From Ptychodera flava (Eukaryota; Hemichordata; Enteropneusta; Ptychoderidae), in the NCBI RefSeq assembly GCF_041260155.1, contig NC_091935.1, positions 8,459,501 to 8,523,500 on the forward strand: a stretch of DNA of 64,000 nucleotides, given 5' to 3'. Shown in pieces: positions 1-12,300 of this stretch (position 1 is the stretch's first letter; each line of letters opens with the position of its first letter). A program made the translations under genes and the position numbers. The notes under the pieces are model-generated. The model was not told the origin of the DNA. It ran no database searches and was given only the letters and a program-made list of their open reading frames with translations.

Positions 1-1620
1 GACTGTCCTCCAGAGGGTGAGCTACCCATTCCAAATCAACCTCTGATGTGTTGGCACATGGACTTTGTTGGGCCTCTTCCAACAACGCCAAGAGGAAACA
101 AATTCATCTTTTCACTAACAGATCCTATCAGCAAATGGGTAGAGGCATTTGCTGTGCCCGATGAATCAGCACGAACAACAGCAGACATTATATACAATGA
201 AATTGTCTGCAGATATGGTGTTCCGGAAGTGTTACATTCGGATCAAGGGAAGAATTTTGAGGCAAGGGTCACACAGGAACTGTGTCATCGCCTTGGTATC
301 CACCGTACACGTAGTTCTCCATATAATCCCCAAGGGAATGGCCAAGCAGAACGAATGAACAAGACAACAGCGGAACGTCTTGCTATGATTCTGGAGGCGA
401 CAGACCAAACAGATGGGATGAGAAACTACCAACAGCGTTGTCAGCCATTCGAACAGCTGAAAGTAGTGTGACACAGGAAACCCCTCACTTCATGCTGTTT
501 GGATACCTCCCAAGGAATAAGACAGACTTGCTTTCTTCCACAAGCAACAATGGAGGAGGGAGAGATGTTAGGGATTACTTAAAGCGACTCGAAACTCTAC
601 GAGAAGTCCACAAGTCCGCCAGAAAGAAAATACTGGAGGAACGCAAGGCGCGCCACAAACGACAAGAATCAAAAGTTCGTTTTAAGCCTTTCACAGTTGG
701 AGAAAAAGTTTGGATGTATAACCCCAGAAGAAGGAAGGGATTATCAAAGAAATTATTGAAGGAGAGATGGCAAGGACCATATCTTGTAACTAGCCAGGTT
801 GGTGAGACAACCTACAGGATTAAGCCACTCCTTTCACAGGGAAGACAGAAAATTGTAAATCATAGACGGTTGAAAAGACACTGCGACAGACCTGCCCATC
901 TGCTGGAGAGTTACAGTAATACTGATTCTAGTGATGAAAGTGCTGAGGAGGGTGATGAACCGTTTCCCGATGATACATGTATGCTGTCAGACTCAGAGGA
1001 CAATATTACCAATGTTGACTTGCTAAATCAGGCAGAGTCACTATCACGGATGTCAGAGGAGAGTACTGAACTGAGAGAAGAGACGATTCAGCGACCGCAT
1101 CGCACACGGCAAGCTCCGCGGTGGCACCAGGACTACTGCATGGCCGTTGATAGTGACTGATTTACTATTTCTGCATTTTTCATGTTCAAGTTGTAAACAT
1201 TGTTGAACTTCGGTGTTAAATACATTGTTTTGCTATTCTGGGGGGGAGGAGTGATAAGAGTGACTTTTGAGCATTTGGCTCGTACACACATAGAACTTGA
1301 TGCCCTGGACACTGGAGGGCGCTGTTAGGTGGCATGTGTTATTGTTGAATTGTATTTTGGAGCAGTGTCGAGTGTTGGCCAGCGTTTGGGCTATCAGTTG
1401 AAATATACTATTGTTCGTTCCCATGAACATCGTGTGTCCCGTGTCTTATACTGTTCTAACAGTAGGAAGACCTCTCTAGTATTACGCGGCGAACTTGTTG
1501 CTATCATTGTCGTACCACGATCGGCGAACGTGTTGTACCTAGAGGTCAACCTTGCATTGCCTTTCCGATCACAGCCCGAATATTCCTACGTTCACATCGG
1601 GTAGAGCCGAACATGGTGCC
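1..1620 (+). mobile_element. Ty3/Gypsy LTR retroelement, 3' part (fossil)
   Basis: The window opens inside the pol region. The translated DNA shows an integrase core with the usual acidic residues in context (HMDFVGPL, LHSDQGKNF, NGQAERMNKT). It is followed by a basic linker and a C-terminal module of the GPY/F kind (KERWQGPYLV), then an acidic tail ending near 1160. A purine-rich tract (1241-1250) precedes a probable 3' LTR. The 5' part (gag, protease, reverse transcriptase, 5' LTR) lies outside the window. The coding region is interrupted at least once, so this copy is broken, but long stretches remain readable, which suggests a moderately young insertion. The family call is firm; the clade within Ty3/Gypsy is not determined. 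Confidence 0.9.
1252..1620 (+). repeat. Probable 3' LTR of the Ty3/Gypsy element
   Basis: Directly after the purine-rich tract GGGGGGAGGAG the sequence begins TGATAAGAGTGAC, the expected place and TG start of a 3' LTR. The far end is not certain because the partner LTR is outside the window; about 1620 is an estimate. Confidence 0.5.
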
Positions 1621-2235
1621 ACATATAATATTGTATAGGGCTCAGCCCTTGGTGTCGCGCCAAAGGTTAAGATTGGCAATGTTATTTGTATTGATTCATG
1701 ATAAACTGTAATTGTGACTTCATGAACGTTTATATGACAACTATGCCCAGTTTCCCTCTGATGAAAGCAGTTCACGTACGTACGTGACGTCAAACCCTGC
1801 AGCAGGGCAGGTATAGATTTTCTGTAGCGTGTAAAATTTTGGCAAAACTTGGCAATTTTTACAATGATAACAGCCTATTGCGTTAAACAAGGGACGTATT
1901 ATGCAATCATTATCATTGCAATGGTAAACCGCAACTGCCCACCTTCCACTTGCAAGCTGAAAACTATGGCAATCCGTCTAAAAACTGGCAATTTTTGAAT
2001 CTAATTATTGACACAGGGGGCGCTCTTCTATAATTCAATCCCAGCATTCTTTGCGTATGCCCCCGTTCATATGCACGACAGTTTTCTCCCTTTATCTATA
2101 TCAACGATACTTTGTATCAGCGACAAGGTGTATAATAACATTTACTGGCTAATAAAAGAGGTATATTTTATAAAAGGCATGTTATATCATGGTAATTTGT
2201 TTCGTATTTGTTTATTTACGAGTACTCAAAAAAAA

Positions 2236-2316
2236 AACATGGCGGCGCCCATCATGAGAAGGAAGGGTACACTTCCGGTTACTCGCATAGTATATTATGA
2301 ATAAGCGCATGCGTAG
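2236..2316 (+). promoter_or_regulatory. Housekeeping-type promoter motifs upstream of the hAT transposase
   Basis: Within 80 bp lie a YY1-like AACATGGCGGC (2237-2247), an ETS-like ACTTCCGGT (2271-2279) and an NRF1-like GCGCATGCGTAG (2305-2316). The transposase start codon is at 2406. These three motifs are common in TATA-less animal promoters. The role is inferred from motif match and position only. Confidence 0.45.
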
Positions 2317-2405
2317 TCAGTAAGCCGCTGGCGCGACTATTACGTTATGCCCACGAATAGCCGACCATTTCCGAATGAAGCCGACGGTGAGGTCGCTCAA
2401 ACATC

Positions 2406-5400
2406 ATGGCGTCGCGGAAGAGAAAGTCGACGCTTGAGAGCTTTGGTTTTCTGCCAAAGAGTAGGACCTTTTCTGATGAGTTTGGTAGGTTTTTGATCGA
2501 ACCTAAAGCGACCAAAAGTCACTGAATTTCATTTTTCATACCTTTGAAACGCCACCTCTATCCATCCATGGTCGATCACAGTGTCAAAATTCACGTCGAT
2601 CGACATCGCGTTGTGTCCACAGTCCCTCTATCCATGATCTATGTGGTGTGTCGCACAAGAGAAAGTCGACGCTTGAAAACTTTGATTTTTTTGCGTAAGA
2701 GTAGGACTGTGTGTGATGATTTTGGTAGGTTTTAGATCAAATCTAAATAAACAAAAAATTGATTGGTCTCATTTTTTGTACTTTTGCAACGCTACGTCGA
2801 TAGCAGGGTCAAATTTCACGTCGACCGATATGGCTTTGTCAGTTTGTGTGTACTGTGTCTCAATTGACTGCCGGTGAGCTGTACACATTACGATGTAGTA
2901 CACTAGTAGTTTGGCGTTCGGTGTCGTCAGTTTCGGATTTTATCAAACACTAACACTGAAATTTAGTCCTCTTTCTCAATTATATGCAACATCACCAAAA
3001 TTCAATATTCAGCTCGCAGATACACGTTGTGAATAAGTACAGTGAATTAAAATCACTGAAAATTGTGTACCTATAATTCATTGAATTGAATAAACTGTTT
3101 ATACCGATATTACTGTATCTTCTGTCAAGTTTATTTAAATCAGTAAAAAACTCTGTATTGCCAGACTGGTCAGGATTCAAGCGGATCATTTTCGGGGTTG
3201 TGAAAACCCTTATTCTGAGATGTATTTTAAAATGTTTGTTCAAGTCATGAGCTTCTACACAACAGTCTGGTGAAATTTTGCTACTAATCCCTGCCAATTG
3301 AATGTAGTTATCCTTATGACAGGCCCGAGTGATATCAAATTAATTGTTCTGACTTTTTTAAAACTTTATCCCATGAAAACATGTTGTAATTGAACATATA
3401 TATTATTTTATATTTATTTACAGGAAAGAGTAGTGTAGTGACTTCTGATACATGCTCAAGCAGCCCCAGTCAGTGTAGTGTTGCACAGCAAATTAACCAG
3501 TCTGCCTGTGACAGTGTTGCACAGCAATCCAGCAGTCTGAGTCTCACAAAACAAAACAGTCAGTCAAGTACAAGTCAATGTAGGATCACACAAGCCAGTC
3601 AGTCGTATAGAGTCATGCAGCCAGTCAGTGATGTTAAACAGTCAGTTAATAGTCAGTCTGGTGTCACAAAGCCAAGTCAGTTGAGTTTCACAGAGCCATC
3701 CAGTATCACACAGACATCTTCTCAAAATGCTGTAGTCATTCACGCCACTCTACCTGACACTCAGAAATCCATTCAGTCTAGCACACATCCATCTAGTCAC
3801 TCTGATAGCATTGTTCCATATACATCCGATAGTAAGAGTACAGAATCAGATACTACATGTACACCTAATCCATCAACCAGTCAACTTGCTATGAGCAAGA
3901 ATGATTGTCCTTTTAAACCTAATGTTGCCAAGGAGATTGTGAGAAGCTTGTTTGACGATCAAGGCAAATCCAAACATGTAGTTCATAATCAGTTTATATG
4001 CTCTAATGTTGGATGCACATCACTCAGTCATTCTGAAGTACAAAGAATTGCACCCAAGAGATTCCAGCATGCTTGGTTATTTTCATGTAGAAATTGGTGG
4101 CTTTGTTATAAAGAGAGTGAAGGCATGTTTTGCTTTTTGTGTCGTAAACATGATATTAAAAATGCCCAGAACAAGACTACAACATTTTCACACGTTCCTA
4201 GCGTTAGATTTAAAGTTGACTCATTTCAGTGTCACATCACCATCAAAGGGTCACGAGGCAGCAATTACTAGTGAGCTTCTGCAACAAGGATCAGTATTCC
4301 ACAAGGAATATGAATTAAAGACCTCTTTACAGAAAGAGGTGCTACACAAAGCATTTGGTGCACAAAGCATTTGGTGCAGCATACTTCCTTATGAAAGAGT
4401 TCATTGCAAACAGAAAGTACCGGCACTCCTAGAAATGATTGAGGGTGTCATGGGAGTTGATGATCTTAAGTACTTTCAGCACAGATCTGTAGGATCAATT
4501 CAAGATATCTTCCTTGTACTTGGTGATGTTGTAAAGGAAAGTACCCTTCAAAAGGTGTACAATGCTGAATGTTTTAGTCTTATGTCTGATAAGTGACAGA
4601 TATTGCTGTGTGTGAACAGCTGGTCACTTTCATCCGTTACTTTGATGTACAGTCTGGTAATGTCAAAACAGATTTCCTGTCTGTCCAAGATGTACTGGAA
4701 GAAGGGGATTCTGCTAATGCTGAAAATCTCAGCAAACTACTTTTACAACAGTTACAAAAGTGTAAGTTGCCAGTACAACAATTGATGGGTTTGTCTACAG
4801 ATGGAGCTGCAGTTATGTTGGGTAAAACAAGTGGTGTGGCAAAAAGGCTTAGGGACTTGAATCCTTTGCTAATCAATATACACTGTGTATGCCACCGTCT
4901 TTCATTGGCCTGTGTTGATACAAATACAGATATCAAGTACATCAAAACTGTTGAAGAACTACTTCAACAGTTATGGAGATATTTTGAAAATTCTCCAAAA
5001 CGTATGGCTCTATACTTGAAATTTCAAACAAGGCTGAAAGGTGTTGAACTTTCAGAAAAGGGTAGATCAGCTGTTACAAGACGACTGAAAAAGGCATGTC
5101 AAACTAGATGGTTGAGTTTTGATCAAGCAGTGACTAGTTTAGTGATCGATTTTGAGGCTGTAATGCTAGCATTAGACACACTGCAAGAAAAAGACGCCAC
5201 TGCATGTGGTTTGATAAAAAAAATGAAAAACATGAAATTTGTGGGAACACTGTATATCTTAAAAGATGTGCTGCCAATCTTGTCTGCATTGTCTAAGAAA
5301 TTTCAAGCTGACAATGTCAACTTCTCCATGATCAAACCTCAAATTGTACTAACTAAGACAAAATTGTTGCAAATGAAAGAGGAAAAAGAGCCATTACAAA

Positions 5401-6283
5401 AACTCCAGGCAGATATTGATGTGTATAGCAGTCTAAGCTCTGACCTAAAATACACAAAGAATACATCTACTGAGCTTGAAAGGCTGTTGGAAAAATATGT
5501 TGATGCTCTTGTTGAAAATATAGATCACAGATTTTCTGACACCCTTGATGTTGTCAGTGCTTTTGAGGTCTTTGATCCCATGGCTGTTGCCAACCTCACT
5601 GATCCAGGGTTTGACTCATGTGGGGAGGGGAACATCAAGGTCTTGGCTGAACACTTTTACAAACTTGAAAGTGGTGATGGGAAGTCCCAAAAGACCTTGA
5701 AACTACTAAATGAATGGCAACAGATGAAATATCATATTGATGATAAGTTGAAATCATCAATTCCAATTGATGTGAAAACAAATATGTCAATGATGACAAG
5801 CACAGAATGGTTTCTTCTAGAGTTGGTGAGAAGAAAGAGCACATATGCTCCATTTTTTTCACAACTTGTGTACTTGGCAGAAATTGCATTGGCATTGCCA
5901 GTAAGCAATGCATGGCCTGAGAGAGGTGCAAGTTGCCTGAAGAATGTTAAAACAAAACTGAGAAATAGACTTGGCAACAAAATGCTTGAAGCCATAATGC
6001 ATGTCACAATAAATGGACCAGAGACTACAAAGTGTGATCAGGTTGTGAACATGGCTGTAGAAAAGTGGCTAGAGCAAAAAAAGAGGTCAAAATTGCCCCC
6101 TGTCAATGCATCACAAAAGCAGACGACTAAAACAGTACCAGTCATGTTGAGTGATGCTGCTGTTCAAACAACTGATGAGATCATACCAGAGATTTAGTGG
6201 AAAAGGTGGAGGATTTGCAATCCATACTGAAGCAGCTAGGTCTTGAGATGATGGATGATCTATCAGATTATGATTATGATTAG
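2406..6283 (+). pseudogene. hAT transposase (KIAA1586/ZNF862-like), frameshifted
   Basis: Exon 1 is 2406-2484 (MASRKRKSTLESFGFLPKS...), ending in a donor G|GTAGGT. The acceptor TTTATTTACAG gives exon 2 from 3424, and the joined phase reads F-G-K-S-S. Exon 2 has a Ser/Thr/Gln-rich segment, then a BED/TTF-like zinc-finger region (WWLCYKESEGMFCFLCRKH), the RNase H-like catalytic body (TDIAVCEQLVTF; LSTDGAAVMLG; HCVCHRLSLA; TRWLSFDQAV) and the hAT dimerisation block (ALPVSNAWPERGASCL). Frame is lost around 4240, by a 16-bp tandem duplication at 4347-4378, around 4410, at about 4592 and at about 6197. After the last shift an acidic tail (DDLSDYDYD) runs to a stop ending at 6283. At least four frame changes make this copy non-functional. 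It resembles host genes derived from hAT elements, but the decay and clear right TIR argue for a transposon. Confidence 0.85.
2415..2855 (+). repeat. Tandem duplication of hAT exon 1 and its donor flank
   Basis: The block 2415-2620 recurs at about 2654-2855 with an offset of 239 bp (GAAAGTCGAC at 2422 and 2661). Both copies keep the exon-end context TTTTGGTAGGT or TTTGGTAGGT and the following CACGTCGA(T/C)CGA. The second copy lacks the start codon and has an in-frame stop, so it is not a working alternative first exon. Confidence 0.8.
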
Positions 6284-6484
6284 GCAAGTGCCAACATTGA
6301 TGACTCCCCTTTGCTGATGCTTGAGTATTTTTTTCTTTTGTATATTGCTACAGTTCTATTTCTTCAACCCTGATCAGTTAGTTGCTTAACATGATTGTGA
6401 TAATGATTATTCTGCATGCTGAAACAGTGCAAGAATGCATGAAATTACTCCAAATGTCTTCAAAATTTAAAAATTTCTAGCACA

Positions 6485-6508
6485 CAGGGAGGGGGGTCCC
6501 CCTCCCTG
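6485..6508. repeat. GC-rich hairpin in the hAT 3' region
   Basis: CAGGGAGGGGGG is followed at once by TCCCCCTCCCTG, an almost perfect 12-bp inverted repeat. It lies between the transposase stop and the right TIR and could form a subterminal hairpin. Confidence 0.7.
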
Positions 6509-6710
6509 AAACCCTCCCCCTATGTGTATGTCAAATAGCCTTTTATACAATGCATAAAATTGCTAAGAAATGTCTTCAAATATAAAAAATTCTTAACACC
6601 CCCCCCCCCCCCCCCCCCCCCCGCCGCCGCCTAGGAAACCTGGTTGCACATAGAACTGGCCGCCTACTTTTCTAAATTTCCACCTACTTCAAAAATTTTT
6701 GAGAACCCTG

Positions 6711-8140
6711 TATTCAAAGATTGACCTATGCCATTATTTTACCAGCTAAATCAGCGTCACCAATCAATATCGTAGTAAACCACCAAAAAAGCCTATGGGT
6801 TGGCTCGCAGCGGTTTCTGTGGCACTGACCCTTGACCCGAGCGCGATCCATACACCACAGCACCGCTGCATAATCCAACAAATGGGCTGCGATGGAATCT
6901 CACACTTGTAATTGTGCTTCTGGCTAGAGCGAGACAGAAATTCTGTTGCATCTAAAGAAAACTGGATCCACTCTTCATAACGAAGACAAACAAATTTTCT
7001 CAGGGCCTCTCACGTCCCCAAAGGATTGCTTAGATTTGTAAACTAGTTCTAGTGTGGGCCAAGTATTCTTCAATCAAGCCAAAATCCCTCAACTTGTGTG
7101 AGATGTTCCATCTCAGCCCATGCTGATAAGCGTGTGGAGTTCGAATACAGCCTACAATGTAAAATTTGTGGGACCGTAAACTGATATAATTGTATGTAGC
7201 CCTGTGGGCCTGGAGGGCACGTTGGAGCCCATAGGACTATGGCCTACCAGGCCCATAAGACTACAATTAATGCATTACAGAAAGTTGTCTTGGCATGGCA
7301 CCTTTCCCCATCAAACAAAATCGCTGGGGAATGTTGTGGGCTACAGAACTGCAGCAACTGAACATGGATCCCACGAAGTGACAATGACGTCGATAACACA
7401 GGGGCACAAGGCATTATCAGTCACAGCAAGAGAAAATGTGGGGTCACACTCACGGTACTGCCTTGGCATACTCTCTGCTGATACTGATCATCATTTAGGA
7501 TCGAGTGCTGTATGGTGTACTTTTGTACGTATACACCAATGACAGAAATATTTAATTTTTATCAACAGTATTCATAATCATAAATTTATTAATAATTTTT
7601 TTACACTCTTGCTATGACTGATGATGCCTTGTGCCACAGGCATTCGACTCAAAGCAAGCAAACCGTCACTGTTGCATCAGTGACGGTTTGCTTGCATTGA
7701 GTGTGAGTCGAATGTCTGTGCCTTGCGCCCCCGTGTCGATAGTCGATAGAACGAATCTGGAGCACAGCACTTACCTACGCATTTCTTCAATTTTTGTTGC
7801 ATATTTTGAATAAAACGGGTTACTTTCAAGCCCTCCATCTTCTTCATTCTTACTACAAACGCCTGATGCCACGCGAAAACCCCTGATAAACTTGTAGTAG
7901 CTTCTACAACGAGCAGGCAGCAAAAAGTACGGCCTCATGGGCGCTGCCATTTTGAATAATTTGCTTCGGTTCAGGTATGAGGTCATATACTGTTTGGATA
8001 TTTATTTCTATATCTCGAAAGAAATCAGGAATTATGTATCTAATTTGTGAAAATAGTGGCCATTTAACTTTGTAACTGGACTGTAACAAAGTTTGAACCT
8101 TTGAAATTGCAAAAGTAGTGAAGAAGCTATTTACCGAAAA
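6711..8140. other. Intergenic spacer, no gene seen
   Basis: Between the hAT element and the SLC35A3-like promoter I see no exon with splice signals or family similarity. The only clear structure is the long imperfect palindrome at 7641-7714. A weaker small inverted repeat around TGGGCCTGG/CCAGGCCCA lies near 7205-7255. Confidence 0.5.
7641..7714. repeat. Long hairpin (inverted repeat with 6-nt loop)
   Basis: The left arm 7641-7671 (CATTCGACTCAAAGCAAGCA...) pairs with the right arm 7678-7714 around the loop TTGCAT. The inner 18 bp are perfect (GCAAGCAAACCGTCACTG and its complement), and the outer part carries a small insertion in the right arm. Weaker complementarity continues outside (ATGCCTTGTGCCACAGG versus CTGTGCCTTGCGCC). 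It could be a foldback element or a hairpin RNA precursor. Confidence 0.75.
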
Positions 8141-8142
8141 CT

Positions 8143-8297
8143 ACTTCCGGGTCACACACAATCAACAAGTCGTCTGGTATTTATGTGATCGTCGACGTGG
8201 CTGACAAACTTTGAAGTGCATGAAGGAACGGACTAGGAATTTATCCAGCTCGGCGGAGTAGCCGTCCACAATTTGTACGATTTTCTGGTCAAACTGG
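8143..8297 (+). promoter_or_regulatory. Probable promoter and 5' UTR exon of the SLC35A3-like gene
   Basis: An ETS-type site ACTTCCGGG lies at 8143-8151. About 150 bp downstream is a donor-like AAACTGG|GTAAAT, whose exon would end at 8297. The start-codon exon at 9340 begins with an acceptor (TTTTCCAG), so an upstream noncoding exon is required. This is the best candidate, by inference only. Confidence 0.45.
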
Positions 8298-9342
8298 GTA
8301 AATATAGAAGGTACGCAAATGATTTTCACTTTCAGATTCCCCGATCAATCATGCACCTTGAGTTTATGCACGGTGGCTGGACTCCATGGCCAATGTGATA
8401 ACAAGTGCAGACTTAACTTATGAGTCAATCAGTTGCTGTTAAAGTTTGCCGGTAGGTAGACATCTACTTAACCACACTTGCCACGCCATCGAAAATTACA
8501 CTCCCGTCAGAAGTTTATCTTCAATAGAGGCAAACCAGACTTTTTATTTACTTCACTCCTCTTCCTTTATAGCGCTGTTCACGGTTACAGGTTTGTTACT
8601 GAATATAGCTGTACGCGCGCGACATCGGACACGCAGCTTGAAATGCGGACAAATTTTATCAATGTTGCATACATGGCCGTTTTTGCAGCTTGTACTCTGA
8701 GTCATGAATATGCCTTTTAGTATTCATTGTTACACTAGCAGTCGCGTACTAAGATGTGTTTTCATGGTTTTTGCATGCGTAATTTTCAAAAGCGTAATCT
8801 AAAAATGTGGACAAATATTTATTTTTGCATATTAATGAGAGAACAGTGACGTAAACTGTGATCAGCGCTATTGGCTAACAGGTTCACTGCATGCTGCAGG
8901 GACAAAAATTAAAAAAAAAATAGTGTGGTGACAGGTGTATAAAACTTTGCATAGCTTTATGAGTACCTTAACCGTTAACACAGTGCTCATGTACAGATGT
9001 CAGTCAAAACAGGAAAAAGCATTGATGATGATATTTCTGTAAGGTTTTTATGCGCAATTGTTAGATAACCAGACTGTCCCTTGTCTACACTGCAGCTGCA
9101 GTCAATTGTATCTGATACGCTGATGGTACAAAATATAGGAACTGAATGAGTGATGTGCATTCAATGAAAGACAGTGAGAGCATTCGTGATGACTTAATTA
9201 TCAGGAGTCGAAATCAGGAATTGTGCCTGATCACCAAGATGCCACATTTTAAAGCTGTTATGAAACATTGAAATCCACCCCCCCCCCCTTTAACTTCGCT
9301 AATTACTGTGGTAATCAAATCTTTTGTCATCTTTTCCAGAAG

Positions 9343-12300
9343 ATGGGGTCAAATAGGTTGAAATACCTGTCCCTGGGCATACTGATATTGCAGACCACGT
9401 CAGCAGTACTGGCAATGAGATATTCCAGGACTGTTAAAGGAGATGGTCCCCGCTACTTGTCATCAACTGCTGTGGTGATGTCTGAAGTCATGAAGATTGT
9501 TGCTTGTGTAATATTGGTCTATTTACAACAAGGTATGGTAGTAATGTGTCATTTTGGTGGCAGAGATGTCATCAGTCTTGCTTGAGATGCAAAAGCCGTA
9601 CACGACAAAGTATAGATGCATTTCAGAGGATAAATTATAGATACGGATGGAACCTCTCTGGACAGTCATTTAATCAGAACAAATGCTGCAGGTCAAGGAG
9701 AACCTCACCTGTCTCTGCCTGCCTATTGAAGAAAAACTTCAAGCTGGAAGTTACAACTTAAATAGAATTTACCAGTCAAAATTAAAAACAGCTCTCTATT
9801 ATAAAGGATACTTTTATGTGTCCTGACCAGAGATTTCACAAAATATTTAGCTTGTGAATGTTAACCCTTTGAGTGCTGTAACTTTTCCCACCAAAATTTT
9901 AGTGCAACATTTTACCAATTTTTGTGAATTTTTCTGTAATTTTTCTGATAATTTTGGACAAGACGGACATCACATTTCATTGGTTACAGTTTTCATCAAA
10001 ATTTTGGCAAAATTCTGAAAAACTTTGACCGGAGTAAATTTCATAAAGGCAACAAAAAAGTGACTTTTGCGCTCAAAGGGTTTAATTTGTAGAAAACTTT
10101 ATTTACATCAACACAACACAAGCAAGTTTCTAATAAGAGATTACCTTTAGATCCATTTGTGCTCTTTATTCGTGCATAAATTTGAAAAATCTAATCACAA
10201 CTACACAACTCAAAGAGGCTTTTGAGTTTAGATTGTCCAATTGATAATCATTAATTGTTACATAACTCAAAAAGAGGTTTGTTTTCATATGGGATTCAAT
10301 CACCTATGTGCCAGACTGAGAAATCTAGTAGATCTCTCATGTTGGATTAGGATTAGGATTAGTTTGGAGAAGTTGTAATACGAACAAATTCCAGCTCTGG
10401 TATTTTGCCTGTCTTTGCAAGTGCACATTAGGGGACGACTGCATTAACTTGCATGGTACCTGAAACCTGAGTGGGGCGACTCGCAGCAATTTCGAAGCTG
10501 TTATCCAATTGGGTGGCTGAATCTTACCAAAATATTGAAAACAATACAAATAGACTCCCTAAGTGGCTGTGAATAGTGACAATCGACCAATCAGATATAA
10601 CCTTGCAAACACGCTGCGAGTCAGCCGACCTGAGTCCTTGCCTGAGCAACTCGGGTGACAAACAGAAGACTTTTAATCCCCAAGGTGTGAATGTTCCATT
10701 GTTATGTTTATCTAATCCAGCTGGTGCTATTGTAGTGCCATTGTAGGAAAGGCAGGTCTGTGAAATTGATCCTCTAGGGAAGTAGGGTATTCCTAAGTTA
10801 ATGGAGCCTTCCCGTAATGATTACTTTGTCTGTCTATGCTCTTCAAAATAAATGTTTAGGGACTGTTGTAGTGTGAAGATCTATGATAGACGCAAGAAGC
10901 TAGATGTAATCTTTAGATTCTGTCCTCTTCAAAGACACAAAACCAAGTTCATTTACTTCCACTCTCAGACTATTATATCGTGCATAATACAGCATATTTT
11001 TATCAAAATCACTTTTTTTGCAAAGATTCATTCAATTTTCATTAATTGGTAAACCCATGATTTGCTTCCTAAAAATTATCATGTGTGTGTCTCTCTATCC
11101 AAGCAATTAACCGTAAGTGGTAACCACTGGTCTCAAAAATATTGATTGTATAAGCTCTCAGGGCCACATAGGATACTGCACACTGCTTCAATAGTCTGTT
11201 CATAGAAATGAAACTCATAGGAAATTTATTAATTCAGTGAAAGTACCAGCAGTTTTCGTAGAAAAGTCTTTGAAATCATTCAATTTGCTAAGAATACATG
11301 CATTTCCGACCGACAACCAGTCAGCAAAGCTACCATCTGTTCATTACAATCACCTTACATGTACAAACGATAAACCTTCTCTGGCCATAAGGAGAAATAA
11401 ATCATCAGAAATTATTCCTCAAAAAATCTAATCCAGACAGCAAAGCTACCATCTGTTCATTACAATCACCTTACATGTACAAACGATAAACCTTCTCTGG
11501 CCATAAGGAGAAATAAATCATCAGAAATTATTCCTCAAAAAAAATCCTGTATATTTAGAGAGACAGAATCATGAGAAATGAGAAAAATGGAAGAATGTAT
11601 TTTCTCATTTTGCATAATCTGTATCAATATTTGGAAGTAGCAGACTGTTCAGATCCACCATATCCTTATTATGCCTATTCATGTGTTTCACTGATATCTT
11701 TCACCCCAATTTTCCTGTCCAGAGGTCCAACTTTACCATAGAAAACAATGGGTTTGGTTCAAACCACTGTGGTGAAAGGGTTAGTTCCAGAACAGTACAA
11801 ACCAGCATAGACACAGTCTAGCTTACTTCATAATACTTGTTAGTTTATTTTTTAGGATACAGATTTTGTAATTTTAGACCAGTAAAAACTAGTGAATTCA
11901 GTGAAAATGCTACAGTGGAATTTGATTGAGTGTCCGGTTTGCCTTGCAGAGCTCGACGAGTCTACATGTTGTTTATCATTAGAAAAGTAAACATTTGCAA
12001 CAAATTGAGTCTTTGGTTTTAGATCTCACCGTCACAGTGCAGGGCGAATGTTTCCCATACACTGTCTAGTCTACAATCGCGACAGTCATTTCAGCATGCC
12101 ACTCACAACAAGCTTAACACTGTACTATATTGACATATATCATCAAAGTTTTCTTTCAGGTATTTATTTTGATTTGGGAACTTTATGAAGAAACAAGTAA
12201 ATCCTTTTCAAAAATAAACGTTTCTTCTCCTCCCGATGTCAGCAATCACGACAAAAGTTCCTTCAGCATGCAGTCTGTAGCATAGCCAGTGCAGTCTACT

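Larger units (their letters stand above)
1803..6710 (+). mobile_element. hAT-superfamily DNA transposon (KIAA1586/ZNF862-like group), decayed
   Basis: The right end is clear: read from the minus strand, the DNA ending at 6710 starts CAGGGTTCTCAAAAATTTTT, a typical hAT terminus. A weaker matching left end starts at 1803 (CAGGGCAGGTATAGATTTT). The first roughly 55 bases of the two ends align at perhaps two thirds identity with small gaps. No 8-bp target duplication is seen: the bases outside are CCCTGCAG on the left and TATTCAAA on the right. The left boundary is therefore tentative. Inside are a promoter-like region, a short first exon, an intron of about 940 bp and a long transposase exon. 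The 3' noncoding part holds a C-run of about 24 bases (6599-6622). Confidence 0.75.

Noticed and set aside
2406-6283. Domesticated KIAA1586-like host gene
   Set aside because: At least four frame changes and a clear hAT right terminus indicate a dead transposon rather than a maintained gene.
7204-7542. 112-codon plus-strand open frame upstream of SLC35A3
   Set aside because: Non-ATG start, no domain, no splice signals, and a small inverted repeat inside.
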